Notes: a model not told the origin generated them from the letters alone. A DNA stretch of 64,000 nucleotides from Escallonia rubra (GCA_033065855.1 JAVXUO010000986.1:496001-560000); one strand, 5' to 3'. Shown: positions 1 to 11,889, counted from the first letter of the stretch. Program-made: numbers and translations.

Positions 1-19
1 CAACTCATGTTAGACTTTC

Positions 20-1235
20 CATCCCACCAACATGGACGGTCCCAGATGCCTTTCTTTTAAACATTTAAAATGAGTGCCCCAGATAATCTGGCGCACTGTT
101 CACTGACCAAAATGCCCGTAGAGCTTTTCTTTTTTCTTGCTTTGTCCGACTCTTTCTCATCAAAGCCTCCCTCTCTCTCTCTCTCTCTCTCTCTTTTCTC
201 ATAAATAATCGGCAAAAAGACCTATGAAGGTGGTGAGGTGGCGGCAAGTCCAAATGGAGTTAGAGTTATGTTGTAATTTTGGTAGAGGAGAGCGACGTGC
301 ACCACATGGTGAAAGCCGAGGCCGGCGACCATGGGAGCGTTGTCAGATCTAAGTACTCACGTAGATGAGTTAGATCTGATTTAACCAAAAAAAGGACTGT
401 TTGTGGGCGCTGTTGTTGGCTTGGCCAATATGTGGTTGTGGTGTTCAATGGTTGCTTCTGTTGGTATTGCCGCCGGAGAGTTCTTGGGAAATACACTGAA
501 AATGTTTGTGCTCAATTTGGCTGGGTATAAAATTAAACATTACGAAATGAGACAATAGATTTATGAACAAAAGTGAAAACGATATGGGGGTGAAAGTATC
601 TGATGTTGTTGTTGGTCAGCGGTAGAGCCATAGGCATCGTCGTCGTGTTTGAACTGAGTGGTATGTGTGGTGTATAGAGTGGTGTTGGTGACTGAAGGTG
701 AGATGGCGATGAAAGCTGGGCTGCGAGTTCTGATGTTGCCCGAGGAGGTGGGTATGGTGGCAGTTATGATGGTGATGGCTACGGTATGGTAGATAATTGA
801 GGCAGTGTTGGTGCGGCGGCGCAGGCAGTTGAAATTGGTGGTGGGCTTGTGAAATTGAAATTGACTGTAGGCAGAGTTGAACTTGGGTGTGGATTTTTGG
901 TTGACAAACAGATTATAGGAGGATGTTATAGGAAAGATGGGGGAGGTCACTTTGGCGACTACTTAATAAGATAATGGAGGTTGGTCCGACGGGTCTTGAT
1001 TCAACATGTTCTATGCGAAAGGTCAAACCAACTCAATTGTGCCCTCATAATGTGCCAAATAATCTGGCGCATATCTTACTTGGTTAATGGTTACTTAAAT
1101 GCAAGTACAATTGATATGTTCTAAAAAGGGGCGAAGGGCATTTTGGTAAGAGTAACAAGTGTGCCAGATAGTCTGGCGCAGTGTCTTAATGGATTTAAGA
1201 AAAGACATCTTGGACCGTCCACGTGAAGGGTGGGA
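20..1235. mobile_element. Long-TIR DNA transposon, about 1.2 kb, non-autonomous
   Basis: The segment near 20-110 reappears in reverse complement near 1150-1235. Both arms carry TGGACGGTCC, then AGATG, a CTTTTCTTAAA-like run, and a palindromic core of the form CCAGATAATCTGG next to GCGCA. A third copy of that core lies at 1050-1075. Arms of about 85-90 bp that match imperfectly are typical of Mutator-like or foldback elements. The interior (260-960) has open frames on the minus strand but no recognisable domain. I could not fix exact ends or a target-site duplication, so the family is unassigned. Confidence 0.55.
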
Positions 1236-2234
1236 GGTTCGAGATGGGTTGGGAAAATGGGTGCCATCCCAACCTTTGTTGGGGATGGGCTCTCATATAT
1301 ACATATGTTTGCTTGTGTCTATATGTATATTAGTAGACTTATACCTATTTATGTATATGTATACGTATACACATGGAGAATATTAACTTCCCCAACACCT
1401 TTAGGTGTTTAGGGGAGAAACTGTCTTTTCTAAATAAAAGTTTTTAAGTTGTGTATGGGGTCATTATCCCTTGAATATTCAAACAAAAACTTCATCTCTT
1501 TATGTTCGCCTCAGTCTCCATGTTATGCTACTGTCGACTTATCACTCGTGTTTGTCACTGTCCCGTCACCGTCGGCATGGACGTGTCAATGGCGGCCGCC
1601 ACCACGCATCTCTCTCTCATCTATTCTCCTCACCATTGTCAGCATGGAGCTTTAAGATTGTGCATCAAAACTCACCCCCCCCCCCCCCCCCAAAAAAAAA
1701 AAAAAAGAAAAAAAACCCTCCCACTATTTGCCCATGGTTACTACCGGTGAGTTGCACTGTTGCCGTTGTCATCACCGTACTGTGCTGTTATGGTGTCGGT
1801 GGAATCTCTCCTTATGCTATTGTCATCAGTAAGTGCTGGTGCCAGATCTACGTGAAAAAGGCTGTTCATTTGTAACTGCAACATGACACTTGTGCCATTA
1901 CCCTTTTTCTTGTAATATATGTTAAACAGGGTTTAACGCGTCCAGAAAAAGGTGGGGAGATCTCTAACCTCCTGCAACTGGTGGGGAGGTTAGAATATAT
2001 GTATATTATAAAGAGTGGCAACTATGTTCTGTTAGGCACTACGCAGTGAATTCTTGACTTGCTGGCAGAAACATGATATATATTTAGAGATCTCAGTGTT
2101 CCAATTGTAAGTTGGATATGTATTCTTTGATATATTTCTTCTTTCAGGAACATTTGCTTTCAGATCTACATGTTGATTGTTATCTAGTTTTCGCTGCTAC
2201 TGCTTTCTGAAATCTCCAATGTTTACTACTACAG
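1236..2234. other. Non-coding stretch upstream of the DCP1 exons
   Basis: No supported gene. It contains a poly-C run joined to a poly-A run at about 1674-1712, short TA-rich tracts, and the end of an intron with a polypyrimidine-rich acceptor region just before 2235. I looked here for upstream DCP1 exons encoding the EVH1 domain and saw none. Confidence 0.5.
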
Positions 2235-5200
2235 ACAGCTATGAATATTGGACACAACGGGTCCAATGCAAATGCTGGGCAACCTTACCATCCTTCTGCA
2301 GCCAATCCATTCCCTTCCCGTGTTCCTACTGTTCCCTCTCCTGTGCCAACCCTGCAAATACCAGCGCTTCCTGCTTCAGCCCCATCTACTTCAGCAATGC
2401 CCCTTCATGATACTTCTGATCTAATTAACAGTGGTAATCGGATCGCCAATCTTCTAAAACCCTCTTCTTTCTTTACACCCCCTTCTTCCTCGCCTGCAAT
2501 GATGACACCCCCTATCTCTTCACCTTTACCAATTTCTGCTCTTCATCCTCCTCTGAATCTACAACGCCCCCATGGTACTCCAATGCTTCAACCGTTCCCA
2601 CCACCAACACCACCTCTATCTCTTACTCCTAGCTCGGGTTTGACTCCAAATTTTGGACCTCTGAGCAGAGACAAAGTTCGTGATGCACTACTACTGCTTG
2701 TTCAGGTACATTTTTTCTTCTTTTTCTTTATCGCTCGCCGTCAAGTTTCCTTTTTATGTTACCGAACATTAAGTTTTATGACTGTTTCTCAAACTATTTC
2801 TGTATTTAGGTTGTTAAAGTGGCTGTGGCTTAATCTGCTTGTATTGTTTCAGCTTATGTCCTCTTGAAAATAGAAACTATGAAAAGCATGTAGGCCCAGA
2901 AAATTGATGAAAATACCTTGCATCTTGAATATCTTCTTTATGCGACAATGACCTGCAAACCAGAGACTAGAAGCAAAGGCAAGGTATATGAGCAAAAATT
3001 AAAAAACTGACTGGCGTTAAGGTTGATTCTCCAAGAATTGGATTTCCTTTACTGGGCACTCAAAAGTAATTCTACGATGTATAGACAATGGCTTGTACAG
3101 AGAGCTCAATCTTATCTTATCTCTAAAGTAACCGTTGTGTAAACGTGTCTCCAGAATTTTAGAGTCCATTATTTATAAATCACTTGAACCTCAATTCCCT
3201 ACTGTCAATATGGGCTAAAAATACTCTAGGAGTTTTATCCTAAACCAACCAATTAATGTTTCTAGTTGACTTGGTTCTTTAGTTCCCGTTCGGTGATTCT
3301 TGTTAAGTTACCCACATTAACTAGCCATGACCAAAAACATTTATAGCATGTGGGGAACTACCTTATCCTATTGTTTGAGGCTAGTTTATCCTTCAAACCA
3401 CGACTATAGCTTGTAGGACTTGTAGCCACATAATCCAACATCTCCCACTTGGCTATGAGCCGATACATTCATAGTCAACTTTGAAGACATATAGAGGTGA
3501 CATCCTGTTTCAAATTCTTCGTAGTACTAAGTTTTGTCGGAGGATCTGCAATCTTCTCATTACTATTACTAGAGATATCTTCAAGCACTATTTGAATTTC
3601 TGAAGTATATTATCTTTGTTTTGATAAGTAATTCGATGTGTTTACCTTCTGGGCCGCTATTTTTCCCCATTCTTAATGGGTTTTTACTGCGTCCTCATTA
3701 TCTTTAAGTTAGTATAGCTCCATTAGCGATAGAAATTAGATTTAAGTTTTTAAGGATTCTTTCAATCCATGCCACTACGGTCGCTGCAGTGCTATAAGCG
3801 ATGTATTCAGATTCCATCGTCTGTTTTGCTTCACAACTTTGCTTTCTACTTAACCATAATATAGCCGCACCACTAAACAAAAACACAACCAGTTTCATCA
3901 GGATCACCTGCAAAATTTTGCATAACAAAATCCTACAGTTTGCAAGTTATTAGATTGATGTGTTAAAGCAAGATCAAGTGTGCCTTGGATATATCTCAGC
4001 ATCACTTTTACAGCTATCCAATGAGCAATGCTGGATTACTTTGGAATATGCTAATCAAACCGACAACAAAACTCAAATTAGGTCTTGCACATAACATTGC
4101 ATGCATTAGACTACCTAGGAATTGAGCATATGGCTTGAATTCCATTTTTTCCTTTTCCTTTCCGGTTGTAGGAGCCATATGCTTGGTCAATTTTGTACCT
4201 TTCTAGAAGGGTGAATCAAGGGACTTGCAATAATCTATCTTTAACCTTTTAAGAACTTTTTTCAAGCATGGTTTTTGACAAAGACTTAGTTTCTCTAAAT
4301 TTCGATCTTGTGTTATTTTAATATACGAAGCATGAGAAGCCTCACCCATGTCTTTCATCATTAATTGAGATTTCAACTGATGTTTGACTTCGATGATTTT
4401 GTCAAGATTATTACCACGCAATAAAACACGATTAACATAAAGGGAAAGTAAAATAAAAAAGGCCTCCCACTAACTCAAGAATATATATAGTCCCGAGTAT
4501 AGGTCAAAAATGTTTCCTAAAAACGATATTGCAATATCGCATTACGAAAAGTATAATACCATTGCCGAGAGGATTGTTTTGGACCACACAATGATCTATT
4601 CAATTTACAGACTTTGTCCTCTTTTCCTTCCATATCTTTTGGGTTGAGTCGTATAGATTTCTTCCTGTAATTCACCATTAAGGGAAGCTGTCTTTACGTT
4701 GATTTGGTGTAATTCGAGATTTAAGTTAGCAATAGTAGACATCAACATTCTTGATTGACGTAAAGTTTGGAAGCGGCAAGTATCATAGTTATAAATTGTT
4801 CCATCAGACTTGAACTCTTTTTCTAAGGATCCACTTACAACCAATAGATTTACTATTCTTTGCTAAATCAAGCGGTTGCCACACATTATTCCTTTCAGTG
4901 GATTCCAGCTCTTCATTTATTGCAGCTTTCTGACCACAAGCTTCCTTTGATTTCATTGTAGCATCACAATCTATAGAAGTATCTCCATTTAATAGTGCAA
5001 AATAGTCTTTCAAATAACTAGAAGGCCTTCTTTCTCTTTGTATTCTAGACTGAGTATCATTAGGTTGTTCCTTTAAAATAACCTTGCGCCATTTCTTGCA
5101 TTAGAGCCTGCTTTTCTATTTCAACCATTTTCTCTTGTTTCTCTCTTTTGATATCATCTAGGAAAAATGAATCTCTACTTTCAATTATTTCTTGGGATCC

Positions 5201-7087
5201 ATTTGAATGAAAACAACAAATTTATACCCAAGCAAATGTTAACTATATCCATTAGACACTTTATAATTTGGATTCTAATTTTCCTGCCATGGGTCCTAAT
5301 CTCTTTACATAGCTACCCCAAATTTTCATGTTCGATAGGCTGGGGTTTTTCTCCTCCAAACTTCTTGTGGTTGGCACCTTATTTAATGTATGGATGATTG
5401 TTGATAACATTTCACCGCAAAAAGTTCTATTGAGTTTTGCTTGAATTAGCATCGAGTGGACATATCTAAAAGTGTTCTATTGCGTCTCTTTGCCAAACCA
5501 TTTTTTTTATGGTGTATAGGATGTTGTAAAAAGGTTTATGATACCATTTTCTTTGCATAATTTATCAAACAGACTAGCTATGTATCTCCACCTCTCTCGG
5601 TCTTAAGTGCCTTGATTTCTATGCCTGATTCATCCTCAACCTCCTTTTTGTATTCCTTAAAAAAATCTTCAAAGCATCAGATTTATGCTTAGATAAGCAT
5701 ACCTGGAAATCATCAATAAAAGTAATAAAATACTTCATTCCGTTGTGAGTTTTAACATTTAAAGGGTCTCAAATATCTATAATTACTACTTGCAACAGTT
5801 CTTTAGTTCTATCCATCTTTCCAAAAGGCTTTTTAGCCATTTTTTCGCGTAAACAAGATTCGCATGGTTTCAGATTTAACTTCAGGCTTGGTACCAAACC
5901 TGTTTGAGCCATTCTTTTCATTTCATTACAATTTTAGTGGCCCAACCTCATATGGCATAAAACCAAATCAACATCCACATAATAACGAGTATCAATGTAA
6001 GCAGAAGTCAACTAGCAACACAAGTTGGTTGGTATAGTATAAAACTGCTAGAGTATGTCTATCCTGTATTGGCCCCAGGGAATTAAGTAGCTGCTAGTGT
6101 ACTCCAAATTTCTGGAGACATGTTTGCATGCGTCCAACAGAGTGATAAGATTGATCTATTATATAAGCCACTATCTATACATTGTAAAATTACTTCTGAA
6201 TGCCCAGTAAAGAAAATCTAGTTCTTAGAGAAGATCCACGGGTCATATTTTCTTATTTTGGTTCATATATCTTGCCTTGCTTCTAGTCTCTGATTTGCGG
6301 ATTATTGTCTCATAAAGAAGATGTTCAAGATGCAAGGTGTTTTCATCAGTTCCCTAGGCCTACAGTGGTTTCAGAGCCCAAATTGATTTTGGGCCTTCAA
6401 AGCAAACATCTGTAGCAAAGAAGTAACTTGTATTTTGAGCAATTTTAGACCCTCTAGCTTTTTGCTGGCATAAAGGTTTAACAGGCGCTTATCAAAAGAT
6501 AAAGAGAAGGCTCAACAAGTCAAAAGTAGAGTGGCCAAAAGGTTTTTTTTATGTCAGGGACTCTTATCTTGGGCATGCCAGAGACAAGTACGGTTTACTT
6601 TGATGTTGCAGTACTAGTACAACCTGTATAGACTCACCATTACTACACTGAAGAAAGCAACTAAATCATACAGTTTGACCAAAGAAGCAATTCCTACTCA
6701 TTTGGCTGGGACTCGTCTGCAATTATTTTGTTTTGACATTTAATTTTTTTGTCTAAACGACTTGTCTTTACAGATTTTCTGCATTTATAATATTGACTAT
6801 GGCTCATATGACATATATTTGGAATTGTTGAAGTATTAGTGGTGGATGAATAATGAACGATACCATATATATATATATGGGAGCTGATCCATTGCTGTGC
6901 TAGCGCGATCTGGCCGTCCGCTACATTATGTAGCGGACGATAATTTACCGTCCGCTACACTATGTAGCGGACGGTGAAAAAAATGGCGGTCGTGGCGCGC
7001 GATCTGGCCGTCCATTCTCGCGTGTGGACGGCTAGATCGCGCTAGCAACTTGGGTTAAGTTGCTAGCGCTAGCAATTGATCAGCTCC

Positions 7088-7148
<61 letters not shown>

Positions 7149-7323
7149 TTAACACTACGTGTTTTAGTAATTATTTACCATATTTTATTACTAGATGCCT
7201 ACAAAAGAAGCTTCTTGATTAGTTTTACTAAAACTGTGCTTCTGATTGTTTTTTCTTTTGTGCCAGGATAATCAATTTATTGACATGTTCTACCAAGCGT
7301 TGCTGAAAGGGCATCAATCATGA
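2235..7323 (+). CDS. DCP1: mRNA-decapping enzyme subunit DCP1-like, last two exons
   Basis: DCP1 activates the DCP2 decapping enzyme in cytoplasmic P-bodies. Exon A (about 2235-2705) is a proline- and serine-rich linker. Its end holds GTPMLQPFPPPTPPLSL, then LSRDKVRDALLLLVQ, close to the C-terminus of plant DCP1. Exon B (7267-7323) continues in the same phase with DNQFIDMFYQALLKGHQS and a TGA stop, giving the C-terminal helical oligomerisation segment. The splice sites read CAG|GTACAT at 2705/2706 and TGCCAG|GAT at 7266/7267, an intron of 4561 bp, phase 0. Exon A probably starts after the acceptor ACAG at 2231-2234. The N-terminal EVH1 exons are not visible in the 2.2 kb upstream, so they lie outside the window or the locus is a 3' gene fragment. 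The last intron is swollen by a copia remnant and a MITE. Confidence 0.8.
2889..3440 (-). repeat. 3' LTR of the copia remnant (552 bp)
   Basis: On the minus strand it begins TGTTGG and ends CCTACA, directly after a polypurine tract. Its last 300 bases match 6060-6364 in reverse complement, confirming the LTR family. Confidence 0.75.
2889..6052 (-). mobile_element. Ty1/copia retrotransposon remnant in the DCP1 intron
   Basis: Read on the minus strand, this holds in order: integrase (about 5950-5200, including a FCGEMLSTIIHTLNKVP segment), reverse transcriptase (5013-3960; SIGCKWILRKRV, HQINVKTASLNGELQEEIY, MKDMGEASHASYIKI) and RNase H (3900-3704; SRKQSCEAKQTMESEYIAYS). The frames are broken by many stops and shifts. 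A 3' LTR lies at 2889-3440, starting TGTTGGATTATG on the minus strand and ending CCTACA. It is preceded by a polypurine tract CCAAGTGGGAGA at 3441-3452. The 5' part (gag, 5' LTR) is missing; the copy stops near 6052 against an inverted LTR piece. Confidence 0.85.
6060..6385 (+). repeat. Inverted partial LTR of the same copia family plus primer-binding site
   Basis: This + strand segment matches the reverse complement of 2889-3190, for example the CTTGCTTCTAGTCTCTG and GATGCAAGGT stretches. It ends CCTACA at 6364 and is followed at once by GTGGTTTCAGAGCCC, a tRNA-iMet-type primer-binding site. It is therefore the 5' LTR end and start of the internal region of a second copy, pointing the opposite way to the coding remnant at 2889-6052. 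Confidence 0.7.
6879..7087. mobile_element. Palindromic MITE inserted in a TA microsatellite
   Basis: Terminal inverted repeats GGAGCTGATC (6879) and GATCAGCTCC (7078-7087) bound 209 bp flanked on both sides by (TA)n. Inside, CGTCCGCTACATTATGTAGC and its relatives occur twice as near-perfect palindromes, and GCTAGCGCGATCTGGCCGTC recurs inverted near the right end. It has no coding capacity. The surrounding TA repeat hides the target-site duplication. A related sequence lies at 55027-56148. Confidence 0.7.
7088..7146. repeat. (TA)n then (GA)n microsatellite
   Basis: A TA run is followed by about 18 GA units, directly abutting the right end of the MITE. Confidence 0.9.
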
Positions 7324-8279
7324 CTACTTAAAGAACCTGCCTGCAAATTTGCGTACAAAATGCATGTAAGATCATTTTGTAAATAGCACTTTCATACGGT
7401 GTCCATCCGGAGAGAAGTTGCGTGGTTAGTTCAATCACTTGCCCAGTCTGATTCTGTTACTGCTGAAGTATAGATTTCCTAGGGCCATGATGTCACTGTT
7501 GTAATAAACTGCTGCTTGTGGCGAAACCAATGTTACTGGGGCATAATAAGCTAGAATCTAGTGGTTCTTATGTTGTCTTGGAGGAAGTTTGTTATGAGGT
7601 AGCTTTTGTCCCCAGTTTTGAATCAATCATTCTGCTCACTTTAGCTAACAACAATTTCATATGTTTCTAGCTCGGCACACACTTTACAATCTGATATCCA
7701 AATATTATGGTGGCAAATGACCAATTAGAGGGATTATTTTTGCATTGCAGAGTATATTGAATGCGTACTCTGAATGCAAGCAGATTCTTTCTCTAATTTT
7801 GTAGTTCATGGGAAAAAAAAATTCATGCCAATTGGTGTTTATCTTTTTTCATCTTTTGGATGGACAAAGCTATTCCGCATGAATGAGGGATCCGCCTCCA
7901 AGTAATAGCAACATCAGAGCAAAAACCAATTCCAATTTTGGTTTTTTGTTCTCTTAGACACAACCAAAACTGACGCGAGTTGTAGATGACCCCATGTTCA
8001 TTATTGATGGGACATTTGCTCGGAAATATGTCATCGCAAACTTGTTGGCGAAGGTGTACTGACGAGGATCCTCATCCTGCAGAGGTGCTCCAACTTTACA
8101 GCATAAAAGGAGATCCTAATATTGCAGAGGTGTTGCAACAGCGTTAGCATTCCGATCTTTAGCACCTCTGCAATGAGCAAAGGATTCTGAGAAAATCTTA
8201 AACAATTATCTAGCCCAATTCTAGCTGATTTAAAAAATGATTTGGTTTTCTCGAAGCCAAATATCTTAAAGCAGCAGGA
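7324..8279 (+). other. DCP1 3' UTR and downstream non-coding DNA
   Basis: It follows the TGA of the DCP1-like frame. An AATAAA at about 7504 could serve as the polyadenylation signal. No further gene is supported. The motif GCAGAGGTG occurs around 8080-8130 and in inverted form near 8165. Confidence 0.4.
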
Positions 8280-9150
8280 GTCAAAGCTCCTTCAGAAAGA
8301 GACGACCATTGCTCGTCTAGGCGACCATATGTGCTCCTTCCAATGGCCGAAAATACCACAAACTCTTCCCCTTAACGATAATGTCATCTTCGTATGGAGC
8401 CATCGCCGCTCTGTAATAAAAGGTCACCACTCCTCTTACCTCTAAAGGAGCAAAGTAAGATTGACTTACTCGAACTCCTTATTCAACGCCTTCTTGTCCG
8501 CATATCACGTCGTGATTGTGATTGTGATTGTGATTGCATGCTTGGGCTGGGCACAACCCATCGAGGTTTTACATCCGGAATTAGACGGAATAACCGAACA
8601 CCAAGCTAAAGAGTAGTAACTGAAAGGAGTATGGAGAATAATTCTATCATCTACTCCAGTGCAATAACCAATGAGTCACACTATTATGCGGCTTCCTTGA
8701 ATGGGGTATTTGTTTTGGAGTCAACCCTTTCTCATCCGAGCATACGTGTTCTTTCTAAAGGAGTTAAAAACTTTCTCGCCCAGCCGAGCATGTGCGCTCC
8801 TTCCCAAAGGTCTCAGTCTTTTCTCATTGAGTCGAGCTCGCTCCTTCCAAAGGAGCCAGCCTTTGCTCGTCCCGTCAAGCATGTGTGGTCCTTCTCAAAG
8901 GAGTCCACCTTTTCTCGTGCAGTCGAGCATCTGCACTCCTTCAAAAGGATTCAACCTTGGCTTATCCATGTGAGCATATGTGCTTCTTCCCAAATGAGTC
9001 AACCTTTTCTCGTTCAGTCGAGTATCTGCGTAACTTCCAAACAAGTCAACCTTTGCTTGTATGGGCGAATATGCGCTCCATCCAAATGAGTCAACTTTTG
9101 CTCTTCCAAGCGAGCACACTCCTTCTAGAGAAGTCAACCTGGGCTCGGAC
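8280..9150 (+). repeat. 48-bp minisatellite (degenerate), open in one frame
   Basis: Units of 43-49 bp, mostly 48, repeat with the pattern AAGGAGTCAACCTTTTCTCG, then a CGAGCATATG-like core, then GCTCCTTCC. About nine clear units run from 8715 to 9150, with degenerate ones back to 8280. Because the period is divisible by three, long frames stay open on both strands (for example 8631-9089). These frames look like a by-product of the repeat rather than a gene. A TGTGAT hexanucleotide run lies at 8514-8537. Confidence 0.75.
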
Positions 9151-9159
9151 GGTTTTTCC

Positions 9160-10305
9160 CCTAGAGTAGGCGAACATCTTTTTTGTCAAATTTTTGGCCT
9201 AAAACGCAAATATAAGAACCTGATGCCACAAGGTTAAGCTATGCTAGGTCCCTAAATATTTTCTCATTTGGAAGCTTAGTTTTGGGACTGACGGTTTTGG
9301 CCCAAGTTCACGCGAACATTTTTTCAGTCAAATTTTGAGAGCAAAATGCAACTTTGGGAGCCCGATGCTGTAAGATTAGGTTATTCAAGGTCCCTAGTAA
9401 AATCTCTCTTCCAAAACCCGATACTTGGGACACATACGTTTTTTGCTGAAAATCAGGCGAACATTTTTTTTCAGTCAAAATTTCGGGCCAAAAGTGAAAC
9501 CCTAAGACTTGATGCCATAAGATTAGGTTGTGCGAGGTTCTTAAAAAAATCTCTCGTCCAAAACCCTAGCTTTAGGACTGACCTTTTGGCCCAAGTTCAG
9601 GTGAACATTCTTTTGCCAAGTTTCAGGCCCGAAATGCAATTATGGAGATCTGATGCCATAAGATTAGGTTGTATCCGATCTCTAATAAAATCTCTCGTCT
9701 GGAACCCTACTTTTGGGCCTTAGATGGTTTTGCCCCTAGAGCAGGCGAACATTTTTTTTTTGCAACTCTCAAGCCCAAAATACAACTCTGGGGACTTGAT
9801 GCCATAAACAAGGTTATGCCCGTCCTTAATAAAATCTCTCGTTCAGAACTGTAGTTTTTGGCTCGGACGATTTTGCTTCTAGAGTGAATGAACATTTTTA
9901 CCCTCAATGTTCGGGCCCAAAACGCAAGTCTAGGGACCTGATGCAAGAATTATAGATTGGGCCAAACCCTAACAAAACCTCTTGTCCTGAACTTTAGTTT
10001 TGGGACTCGGACGATTTTGCCACTAGAGTAGGCGAACGTTTTTTCGATCAAATTTCTGGCCCAAACTACAAATTCATGGACCTAATGCCACGAAAGTTGT
10101 GCTAGGTTCCTAATAAAATCTCTCGTCTGGAACCCTAATTTTGGGACTTAAACAATTTTGGCCAATCTTCAGGCCAACAATTTTTCGGTCAAACTTTGGA
10201 CCCAAAATGCATCTCCGAGACTTGATGCCACAAGATTAGGTTGTGCCAGGTTCCTAATAAGATCTCTTGTAAGGAACCCTTATTTTAGGACTTTAGGTTG
10301 AGGAA
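9160..10305 (+). repeat. 143-bp tandem repeat, eight copies
   Basis: The motif GATGCCATAAGATTAGGTTG recurs at about 9221, 9363, 9511, 9651, 9798, 9940, 10083 and 10225, a spacing of 140-148 bp. Each unit also has an AGGCGAACATTTTTT segment and an AATAAAATCTCTCGTC segment. The same unit appears in reverse orientation at 60990-61370. Confidence 0.85.
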
Positions 10306-10464
10306 ATAATCAGCTCTGCATAAACAACAGATTTAAAAAATTTCATATTTTGTTGTTGCTTGTCATGTAAGGCGTACTAAAGTTTGCAAGTTAGCGTGTT
10401 ACACATTGTTCCTAGGATATGGAAATAGAATTTTGTAAAACTAATTATAACCAAATCACAATTA

Positions 10465-11275
10465 GCAACAAATCAATTCAAGTAACAAATACTTATCAAA
10501 GAAAAGGTCTAGAATAGCTTAAAATTCGGTTAAGGCCATTGTTAATATAGGCGCAAGTAAAGTGCAAAAGCCTAGGTGCAAGCGCAAGCAGATGCCTTTT
10601 CGAATCAAAGTGCAAAAGAAAAATAAATAGATATTAATGCATTAAGAAAAACAATAAAATCACGCAAAATAAAATTCCCAAACATGGCAACTTAACAAAC
10701 TTTCAACAGTAGAAAAAGTTTCAAATTAAATCTAATTGAGAAGTAGTTAATCCTAAAAGAACATTAAAGCATCATCTTCAAAGGAAATCATGGGCTCCAA
10801 CTCTGGTAGAAATTCCTTCTCAATTTCATCTTTTTCGTCTACAAGATGAACTATCACAGTCAACAATACATTAATTCAAGTAACAAATTTTAATTAAAGA
10901 AAAGGTTTAGAATAGCTTGAAACTCGGTTTAGGCCAATGTTATTAAATCCGTAGGTACACTTCAAGCACAAAGGGTCTGTGGAGCATAGGCGCAAGCGCA
11001 CGCCTTTTCGAATCGAACCACAAAATAAAAATAAATAGATATTAGTGCATTAATACCAATAAAATCGCGTGACGAAAAATTCCGAAACATGACAATTTAA
11101 CAAACTTTCAATACAGTAGAAAACATGTCAAAATCAATTGAAAAGTTAATCCTAAGTGCATCATCATCCTTATTATTAGTGAGGCGAGGCAACAATGCTT
11201 TCTTCTATGGAAATTATATCCTCCAAGTCTGATAGAGTTTTCTTTTCAATTTTATCTTCTTCATCTATAAGATGA
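10465..11275 (+). repeat. Direct duplication of about 400 bp
   Basis: The block from AAGTAACAAATACTTATCAA (about 10478) resembles the one from about 10878. Both continue through AGAATAGCTT, a GGCGCAAGCGCA region, CCTTTTCGAATC, AATAAATAGATATTA and AACAAACTTTCAA. The GGCGCAAGCGC motif recurs in modified form near 11490-11560. Probably two copies of an old AT-rich element; no coding capacity. Confidence 0.6.
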
Positions 11276-11889
11276 ACTGAAGGAGTAAATCTAATTAAAA
11301 GGAAGCAACAATTGGCGACATGGCACTGACATAATGAATAGCAACAAGAAATTTGATAGATTAAGGATTTAGGGTTTTAGAATTTTTATTTAGATACGAT
11401 TTATGATGTTATGAAAGAAAGAATTTAAAATGATAATTGGTTGAGATGATACCACGATAGCAAAAATCAAAGACTAATTTTTTGGGGTACCATTTGCGCC
11501 TCCACCCCGCTTTGAATTGTTCCTCGGTTGCAAGGCGTGAGCTTCTTTGAAGGGGCTGCCTTCACCCTAGGTAAGGCACGCTCCCCTGTTCCTTGCGTCT
11601 ATGTGCACTTTTGATAACACTAGAGGCATGCAATAACGCGCTTCCTTTGAAGAAGATACACTGCAAATTCTATTCTTGGTCAATGACTCTCCACCCCAAA
11701 GATACAACAACCACTGAAGAAATTCTGATGCAACAAGTTTCCTCTCGAACTTTAGAGCATTCGCACACTCCAAAATAATAAACAAATTTCTATGTGTAAT
11801 TGTAAAACAAATAAGAGAGGTGGAATGAAGTCTGAATGTTTTTCTTCTGCCTTATCCTAGACGACTAATTGTAAGTGTTTTCCTTCTAA
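11276..11889. other. Non-coding flank of the CACTA element
   Basis: No supported gene. It contains a GGCGTGAGC-type segment related to the preceding direct repeats. Confidence 0.4.

Noticed and set aside
9160-10305. CRISPR-like regular repeats (also 8280-9150 and 37366-38284)
   Set aside because: The units are contiguous and degenerate with no unique spacers, and the genome is a plant's; these are tandem repeats.
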